DNA from: Cercis canadensis
Taxonomy: Eukaryota > Streptophyta > Magnoliopsida > Fabales > Fabaceae
Length of the DNA: 64,000 bases
Assembly: GCA_003255065.1 (NCBI GenBank)
Contig: QAOA01006727.1
Span: 159,750-223,749, forward strand
Direction: 5' to 3'
Shown here: positions 57,076-64,000 of the stretch, piece after piece
Position numbering within the stretch: the stretch's first letter is position 1
How the letters are laid out: each line of letters opens with the position of its first letter
The notes under the pieces: model-generated
The model's input: only the letters and a program-made list of their open reading frames with translations
Told to the model about the DNA's origin: nothing
Database searches by the model: none
Program-made: the position numbers and the translations under genes

Positions 57076-60000
57076 TGTCACAACGTACCCAGAGATCACT
57101 ACAACGTGGATGGTCAACTGAATTTAAGAAAAACATGGAGTTGCCACCAATTGTTTTAGAAAATAGGGTACAATTGGAAACCCTTTTTATTTTATTCTTT
57201 TTTAAATAGTCTGCATACAAGAAATTAGTTCGAGAGTCTCTTTATGCATGGGAAAGGTGTTAGGCACCCTACAACATCCGTCTAAAGACGGTTACCCTAA
57301 ATTAGCTATGCAAAGATAAGACAAAATGTTAACAAAAGATGTCCTTTATTCATTCTTGTAAATAAATTACATTCACTAATAAAAATACAGTAAATAAACG
57401 TAAAATGCATGAATTCTAATGAGTCCAAAATGCTTCCTCCTATCAGGCTTATAAAACTCCTCTCAAGGTGGTGCTTATCTCCGTCTAGGTTGGATAGATC
57501 GAGTCCGTCTCATATAAGACAGGCCCATTTATCATTCCATGATAAGCGAAGGGCCTATGAATTTTTTAAACTCGAAAAAAAAGGCCCTAAATGTAAAGCA
57601 TGATTATAAACCTCAAAAGGGGGTTGGGGGTACATGATTTGACAAAATATAAATGAAATAAACAAACCCTCCAAGTCTCAGAACCCCCTTAGGGTTTTGC
57701 TAACGGCCCAAGGATTATGTTCCCCTCTCACATAGAACACACATTAGATGACTCAAAANGAATTTTTTAAACTCGAAAAAAAAGGCCCTAAATGTAAAGC
57801 ATGATTATACACCTCAAAAGGGGGTTGGGGGTACATGATTTGACAAAATATAAATGAAATAAACAAACCCTCCAAGTCTCAAAACCCCCTTAGGGTTTTG
57901 CTAACGGCCCAAGGATTATGTTCCCCTCTCACATAGAACACACATTAGATGACTCAAAATAGGGAAATTGAAAGTCACATATGCATAAGTAAGCGAGCAG
58001 TAAGATTAAAACTAAATAAAAAAAAATAGGGCAAAAAATAGGGGAACTTTGAAATGAAATCTCGGAATGCATGCCTTGAAAATTTGGTCTCAAATTTATA
58101 TATAACAAAGAGAAATATTTTAAAAATCCAAAGAATAAAAGATCATGCAAAATGGAGCCCTGCAGCTCCAGTTACAACAAAAAAACTAAACATTGCCATA
58201 ATTGACCAGCAATCCGATAGTGCTAGGAAAACAACCAATTTCAAAATAAAACTAGGAACAAATACAACATGAAAAACTTCTAAACAAAATATATGCAAAA
58301 TAAATATGTCTCAGGATTCTATAGAAACAATAATCATGCAAATTGGAGCTCTACAGCTCCATTTAGAAAATAAACACTGAGGGTTGCAAGGAAAATTGAC
58401 AAACTAAACACAGTCAAGTTCAATTAAACACTGGGAGCAAGGGATATATGCATAAATTCTAATAAACATATGTGCAAGAAACACGTATCTTGATTCTAAA
58501 AAATCAAAAATCACCCAAATCGGAGTTCTATACCCCTAGATAGAAAATAAAAATCGATGGTTGCCAGGGAAAACTATCAAACCCTAAATCTGAAAATGCA
58601 TAATATAAAACCAAATCAAGAAAACCAAAAAAAAAAAATAAAGACAGGCAAGGATTAACCATCTCATAAAAAATAAAACAAAAACATAATCAAAACTCTC
58701 AAAAACTAAATATGCTCAAAGAGCCAATCAAAATCATAAATGAACAACGAGGAAATAGAAGCCAAAGATCCAAATTAAGCAAGATTAAAAGCAAAAACCC
58801 AAGGATTCAAAAGGATACATATGTTCATTGCACATTCACCATAAAAATGAAGCAAAGAGAGATGAAGAACATGTAATTAAAGTAAAATCAAAAGGAAAAT
58901 GGGGCATTCAAGGAGAAAATAAGGCAAATCAAATATTTCACCATGAATTCAACCGAGCATACATGAAAGACTAAAGAGATAGAGCAGAAGGATGAAGATT
59001 ACCCAAAGTTCTTCAAGAAATCTATTCCTTCTTGCTCAAAATGGTTGAACCCACCTTCAAGAAGCTCAAATCTCCTTCTATTTATCCTTTTTCTTCTAAA
59101 ATATGGGAAGAACAACTCAATAACACTTTGAAGTTCCTCAAGTTTTCACCTTTTCCTCTTTATTTTTCTCAACTTAGCTCTTTTAATCTTTTTTTTTTCT
59201 CTCAAATCTCTCTATCTTTCTCCTCTTTTTATTTTCTTAAGCAATCAGCCCTCTCAACTTGGAGAGCAAGTTGAGGGTAGTTTGGTCCTTTCATACCGCT
59301 TTTGGACCTTCCTCCCACTTTCTTTTAGCTTTGCTATGTGAAAAATTCAATAATTCTTTTGTAAAATGCCCTAGCTAAATTATACACTTCAGCCCCTCCA
59401 ATTTGTATTTTTATTTCATGCAAAAATAAGGTTAAGAAGCCCCCATTGGCAATTTTCCCAAAATTGCCTTGAAGAAGCAACTTCCATAAAGCTTCTTTGA
59501 GGCTAGATCTTTTCACTTATGCTTGGAAATATTCCTTAAACCCTAGTTGACATTCTTTTATATTTTTAATCTTATTAATCCTATTTTTGTTGAAATAAAA
59601 CAAGAAACCCTAAATGGAAGCTTCTTGGCACGTTCCTTGGCACTTGCAAGGCACATACATCCCTTCTCTTCATATTTTTCTAAAACCCTAATGAAACCCT
59701 CCTCCCTTAGCTTGACCAAAAATCACCTCCAAAATTCCTTGAAAGTTATTTTATTTTTGATTAAAAATAAAGCGTTTGACCTAAGTTCGTCCATTTGGAC
59801 CCAAATAAAACTTAGGATATATTAAATAGTCTAGCAATCATATATCATTTATTTGGACTAAAAATATTTGGAAAACAAAAATCGAGCAGGCCCAAAATCC
59901 TCATAAACTAGTGTTTTAGCAAAATAGACCGAGCGTAAAACGTGGGTTTTGACCCAAAATCACTAAATGCCCAAAAAATTATAATCTTTATGCCGATACA

Positions 60001-60266
60001 AAGTTTCTAACAAAAATCAAATGGCTAAGAGGCCCCAAACTCAAATTTAAAGAAAATGGGCAAAAGTGCCTCTAACTTGGGTTAAAATGAAATGGGTCAA
60101 TGCCTAAAGACTAAAACTTTGATCCAATAGCTAAAAGATACCTTAAAGACCTTAAAATCATATTTCCCACTTGAAAACATAAATTTAAATTTTAAATAAT
60201 TAAAAATAATTTTTTGTTTTTTTTTCTAAAAACATGTAATACCTCGAACAAAATACGATGTCTACA
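57076..60266 (-). repeat. 5' LTR of element G, with internal assembly duplication
   Basis: It matches 47695-50796. About 199 bp (57560-57758) are repeated at 57760-57958 after an N at 57759. Compared with the 3' LTR there is a short deletion near 59773. It ends TCTACA followed by TSD GGGGT. Confidence 0.88.
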
Positions 60267-60396
60267 GGGGTCAGTTCCCTTTTAAGGAAAACAAAACTAA
60301 TCTAACCTAATTAAGTAAAAGTTCTAGGCTAGATTAGCCCCGAATGGTAGAGATTCAATCGCCCGAAGAATTGTCCAATCAAGTTCGAAGGTTTAG
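60267..60396 (-). repeat. First copy of D LTR sequence right of G, ending at an N
   Basis: GGGGTCAGTTCCCTTTTAAG onward; repeated with a few differences at 61179-61309. It ends at the N at 60397, a contig end. Confidence 0.75.
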
Positions 60397-60397
60397 N

Positions 60398-60658
60398 TGA
60401 ATGGATCATTAGACATCAAGGATGAACTAAAATCAGAACTAGTTAAGGCTTGGATTGGTTGTTTTCTCTTAGGTTACCACTTTTAATCAATTTCTGTCAA
60501 GCACTTAAAACAAACACAACCCCCCTATTTACATGCTTCTTAATATGATTCACTAAATAGAACAATCCTTAGGTTCGACTTAGGGCTGTCCTATGCTACA
60601 AATAGCTAGGTAACCGACCTTAAACTTAATTAATTTGAGGAGCCTCGGCAGCTCATCA
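60398..60658 (+). repeat. Element M: 3' end of a K-family LTR
   Basis: It begins mid-LTR directly after the N and ends GCCTCGGCAGCTCATCA, like K and L. It is followed immediately by TTGACCTAAG of the G LTR, so in this contig a K-family LTR lies inside G's LTR. Its start is not assembled. Confidence 0.85.
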
Positions 60659-61178
60659 TTGACCTAAGTTCGTCCATTTGGACCCAAATAAAACTTAGGA
60701 TATATTAAATAGTTTAGCAATCATATATCATTTATTTGGACTAAAAATATTTGGAAAACAAAAATCGAGCAGGCCCAAAATCCTTATAAACTAGTGTTTT
60801 AGCAAAATAGACCGAGCGTAAAACGTGGGTTTTCACCCAAAATCACTAAATGCCCAAAAAATTATAATCTTTATGCCGATACAAAGTTTCTAACAAAAAT
60901 CAAATGGCTAAGAGGCCCCAAACTCAAATTTAAAGAAAATGGGCAAAAGTGCCTCTAACTTGGGTTAAAATGAAATGGGTCAATGCCTAAAGACTAAAAC
61001 TTTGATCTAATAGCGAAAAGATACCTTAAAGACCTTAAAATCATATTTCCCACTTGAAAACATAAATTTAAATTTTAAATAATTAAAAATAATTTTTTGT
61101 TTTTTTTTCTAAAAACATGTAATACCTCGAACAAAATANAAAAACATGTAATACCCCGAACAAAATACGATGTCTACA
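60659..61178 (-). repeat. Second copy of the end of G's 5' LTR
   Basis: It duplicates 59776-60266 almost exactly, with an N at 61139 inside it followed by a 28-bp repeat (AAAAACATGTAATACC...). It is either a second haplotype carrying M or a misjoined contig. Confidence 0.8.
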
Positions 61179-61991
61179 GGGGTCAGTTCCCTTTTAAGGA
61201 AAACAAAACTAATCTAACCTAATTAAGTAAAAGTCCTAGGCTAGATTAGCCCCGAATGGTAGAGATTCAATCGCCCGAAGAATTGTCCAATCAAGTTCGA
61301 AGGTTTAGAAAAATGAAAATTACAAAAACAATCGGGAGAGATATAAACGCCACACTCAATAGGGGATAGAGGGTGAGTGATTATTCCTAGATTGAACACC
61401 ATAAGAACTAGGGTTCTTGATAAGTTCTAATAGTTCATCAAAGAACCAAGGAAGGAGAAACCTCTAAACTCCAATTTTTGAAGTTATCCCAAATGTTATT
61501 GTTGCAACAAGGGGTTCAACTCCCTCTTAAGGAAAACAAAACTAATCTAACCTAATTGGGTAAAAGATCTAGGCCCAATAAAGAAAGCCTAAAACTCTAG
61601 GAAAGTTCACTAACTAGAAAGGAAATAAACATAGTTGAATGACATTAAAAATAGACCCAAAAAGATTTTAACTCGAAGCCCAATTCAAATTAGAAAAGTC
61701 AAAATGCGTGTATGGTGAAATCCTCTAGGAACTGGGGCACCTAGCCTCTTCTTGGGAAGGCCCTGGGGCACCTATGTTGGGAGCTGGGGCGCTTTGGCTA
61801 TGCCCTTTTTTCCGGTTGAACCTTTCAATGCCCGGATCAAGCATACAACCTCCCTTTCTTCATTCTTTTCTTCTTGGTTCAATCCTTGAGCCCTAAACTT
61901 CTCAATCAACCCTCCAAAGCCTACTCAAATCTTCTTTGCTTGCCATGGCTCATTCGGAGTCTTGTTGATGCTTCCTTGGTTCTCATCATTT
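61179..61991 (-). repeat. 5' part of the 3' LTR of element D, with partial internal duplication
   Basis: On the minus strand it starts TGATGAGAACCAAGG at 61991. It runs to a near-complete LTR end at about 61247 (GAATCTCTACCATTCGGG), then repeats mid-LTR sequence (61246-61179) up to the G insertion and continues at 47694-47408. It is thus a fused, partly doubled LTR. The same junction is seen in the other copy (60267-60396). Confidence 0.75.
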
Positions 61992-62210
61992 CCCTTTTTT
62001 TTGAAAAGATTCATCCTCGAATCTTCACCTACATCAATGGGAGAATGATTAGTTACATTATAATTGGCATTTAAATCATACTCATTAGGTAGATCTAACT
62101 TGTGAGCATTGTTATTGATCATCGCCACCTTCCACACCCAAGCTCCCGATTCGAAGACCACTCTCACAAACTCGTTTGGAAGAAGGTATTGTTACCACCT
62201 CTCTATGCCC
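61992..62210 (-). pseudogene. Element D integrase C-terminal remnant
   Basis: VVFESGAWVW is directly joined to KVAMINNNAHKLDLPNEYDL and ends with SPIDVGEDSRMN. Compared with F (44930-45172) about 25 codons after WVW are missing. The reading continues into the LTR (GNDENQG) as in the whole family. Confidence 0.8.
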
Positions 62211-63366
62211 CCACCAATGAATACATTTCCTTGTCGTATGTAGGGTAATTCAGGGTAGCTCCACTTAACTCCTTAATGAAGCATGCAAGAGATCCTCCTT
62301 CTTGCTTCAACAAGGTTCCAATGAAACTAATTTAATGTTGGGCAACATCTCCAAAATCCTGTATAAGAAAGAAAACAACACTAGGCAAAATAGGGTCAAG
62401 TCCGTTAGTGCTAAGAGAAATAAGCTCGCTTTCTTTTGCATAGACACTTAATTGTTGTACTCTTTTCTCACAAGGCTCTCTTTTTCTTTGCCTTTCTCTT
62501 TTTCTCTCCACTTAGGCTCTCTGCCTCTTTTGCACTCATGTTCACTTCAATTGGGCTCTCGACATCTTTTGCACTATCTTTGTTCAAGCTGCCAACCATT
62601 TTGTCTTTTGAGCTCTAACTTTTTTTCTTGCTTCACTTCTCTTTTGAAGTCATTCTTGATCATCAAGCATTTGCTTAAGAGTCAAAGGTAAAAGAGTAAT
62701 GGGCCGTTTGTTCAAGATGAAAGAGTACCTATTCGTGTACTTGTCATGGGTCACACACCTATCATATTGTCATAACCTACCCGAAAGAATATGTCCCATA
62801 TGCATGTGAACTACATCACATAGGACTTGATCCTTGTATCTCCCTATAGCAAATGATACCAACACTTGTCTAGTCACCCTAATCTTTTCTCATTCATTTA
62901 ACCATTAAAATTTATAGGGTTTAGGAAGCCTTAAAGTAAGTAAATACAGTTTATCAACTAAGGTAGTGCTAGCAATATTGATAGGACTACCACCATCTAT
63001 GATTATACTACATACATTCTCATTGACTTAGCATCTAGTGTTGAAGTCTTGATAAGATGAGATCTTCATTTGTATGTCACTTAGGTCATGATTCAAATGA
63101 GCATCTCTCACCCTTCTTTCTCCTCTATCATGTCTTCCAAACCTGTCTTGGCCTCCGGTGTTGCTTTGGTCTCTATCTACCTCATCCTCCACAACAACTC
63201 TCCTATTTCTTTTTCTTTCTCCAAGGGCTATAGGTGGCTGTCTCCTTTCCTCAAACCTTCCTATGCTATTGTGCATCTCATCAAATCTCATATTGAGGCG
63301 CACAAAGTGCTGCTACATAGCACGGAGAATGAATGCTTGGTCTCATGCCTCATTTTCTCTATCCAT
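62211..63366 (-). pseudogene. Element D gag N-terminus, protease and linker, internally deleted
   Basis: Start at 63366 (MDREN). Gag N-terminal part NMRFDEMHNSIGRFEERRQP and RKRNRRVVVEDEVDRDQ, then a deletion at about 63030 removes the capsid core and knuckle. Protease: SIIIDGGSPINIASTTLVDK (about 63005-62945) and VLCDVVHMHMGHILSGRL (about 62835-62780). A Lys/Arg/Glu-rich linker runs to about 62440 and a remnant LTDLTLFCLVLFSFL to about 62370. RT, RNase H and most of integrase are missing; 62211-62340 is not recognised. Many stops. Confidence 0.78.
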
Positions 63367-64000
63367 GGTGCTTTAATCCTAAAATATGTTAGTAAGAAAA
63401 CCTCACCACTCCCTCACATGTTTGCTCTCCAACCATGTCACTCACACTTGTGTTTGACTCACTAGTGGCTCTTACCCTCTAATGATCTCACACTCTTGCC
63501 TTTTTCCACTCTTAATCTCTTTCCTTTAGTTCTTATGGAACTAAGTAAACAAACCAAGAGCTTAGCCTTTTATGACAAACTTCCAACAAATCACTCACCA
63601 CAAGAAAGGAAAAGTGCAGAACAAAAAGGAATTCAAGGATAGACAATATGAGTTCAAGCACAAACAAACAATAGCAAGGAAATCAAAATCAAGGACAAGA
63701 ACAAAGGAACTCAATACCAAATTAGGATTCACAAATAAGAGAAATTCAGCTCACAAAGCACTTGGGAATTAAGGCAATAAGCAACATAATTTTTTTCACA
63801 CATTTCAAGTTAATTCAACACATTTTAACACAACTTGAGCAAATTTAAGCTATCTTTACTCATGACTAAGTTATAAGCATGAAACAACTTAAGAGCACTT
63901 AATTCGACTCTGTTTGCACTATTCCAGAAATTTTTTTTTATACAAATTTTTTGGGAATTTTCTCAAGAACACTTTGAATGTTCATACCTTTGCCTATAAT
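63367..64000 (-). other. Element D leader, running off the window
   Basis: Met-family leader without genes, similar to that of B (for example TACAAATTTTTTGGGAATTT near the edge against 21476-21500). PBS and 5' LTR lie beyond 64000. Confidence 0.7.

Larger units (their letters stand above)
47695..60266 (-). mobile_element. Element G: deleted Ogre-like retrotransposon nested in the LTR of D
   Basis: LTRs 47695-50796 (3') and 57076-60266 (5'), both TGTCACAA...TTTACA/TCTACA on the plus strand. TSD GGGGT is at 47690-47694 and 60267-60271 (again at 61179-61183 in the duplicated assembly part). Minus-strand interior: PBS, leader, gag, protease part, G-patch, intron, RT linker, integrase C-terminus, tandem repeats, polypurine tract. 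ORF1, RT, both RNase H regions and the integrase core are missing. It would depend on proteins from a complete relative such as the ancestor of A. Confidence 0.9.

Noticed and set aside
1-64000. CRISPR arrays, bacterial operons, tRNA or rRNA genes
   Set aside because: No regularly spaced repeats, no cloverleaf or rRNA motifs; tRNA-like matches are only the 14-18-nt primer-binding sites of retroelements.

Overview
The window is plant nuclear DNA, most likely from a eudicot, and consists almost entirely of nested transposable elements. No intact host gene, tRNA, rRNA or CRISPR array was seen. A plant source is supported by Ogre/Tat-type Ty3-gypsy elements with an extra DUF7745-like ORF1, a G-patch domain and a pol intron; primer-binding sites complementary to plant tRNA-Asp, tRNA-Arg and initiator tRNA-Met; a PIF/Harbinger transposon with a plant Myb/SANT-like partner gene; and GT-AG exons of a plant-type NSF (vesicle-fusing ATPase). 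The species cannot be determined from the sequence alone. Ten single N bases punctuate the window. Most are followed by a near-identical copy of the preceding sequence, so they look like joins of contig ends that were not merged.

Layout. Element A (minus, 1-19165) is an Ogre-like retrotransposon running off the left edge: 5' LTR 16558-19165, Arg-type PBS, leader, ORF1, gag, protease, G-patch, a 225-nt intron, RT and the start of RNase H. Its ORF1 is split by element K (7169-13847, plus), an Athila-derived non-autonomous element with two LTRs and target-site duplication (TSD) CCCCT. Just upstream of ORF1 lies a solo LTR of the same family, L (14345-15770, TSD AAAAT). A sits in the protease region of element B (minus, to 22685). 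B is a Ty3-gypsy element with a tRNA-Met PBS (here called the Met family), and it sits inside a plus-strand Met-family LTR (22686-23433).

The centre holds a truncated Tat-type element C (minus, 23936-29337). Its RT is split by E (25064-27486, plus), an internally deleted Met-family element. From 29338 a plus-strand Met-family pol (F) begins. Its RT is interrupted by I, a 12.1-kb PIF/Harbinger transposon (30611-42736, 22-bp TIRs, TSD TAA). Element I carries decayed transposase and Myb/SANT genes on the minus strand, plus four correctly spliced exons of an NSF gene on the plus strand, which is a gene capture. F then continues with RT, RNase H and integrase to a 3' LTR.

The right third holds element H (plus LTR 46022-46873), with D (minus, Met family, heavily deleted, running off the right edge) in its leader. 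Inside D's 3' LTR is G (47695-60266, minus), a second Ogre-like element with TSD GGGGT that lacks ORF1, RT, RNase H and the integrase core but keeps gag remnants, part of protease, G-patch, the intron and the integrase C-terminus. Near its right LTR the assembly is scrambled by three Ns and includes a piece of a K-family LTR.

No element in the window appears able to move by itself as sequenced. The order of nesting gives a relative history: the Met family is oldest (F, H, then B and D), Ogre elements A and G and the Harbinger came later, and K and L are among the youngest.
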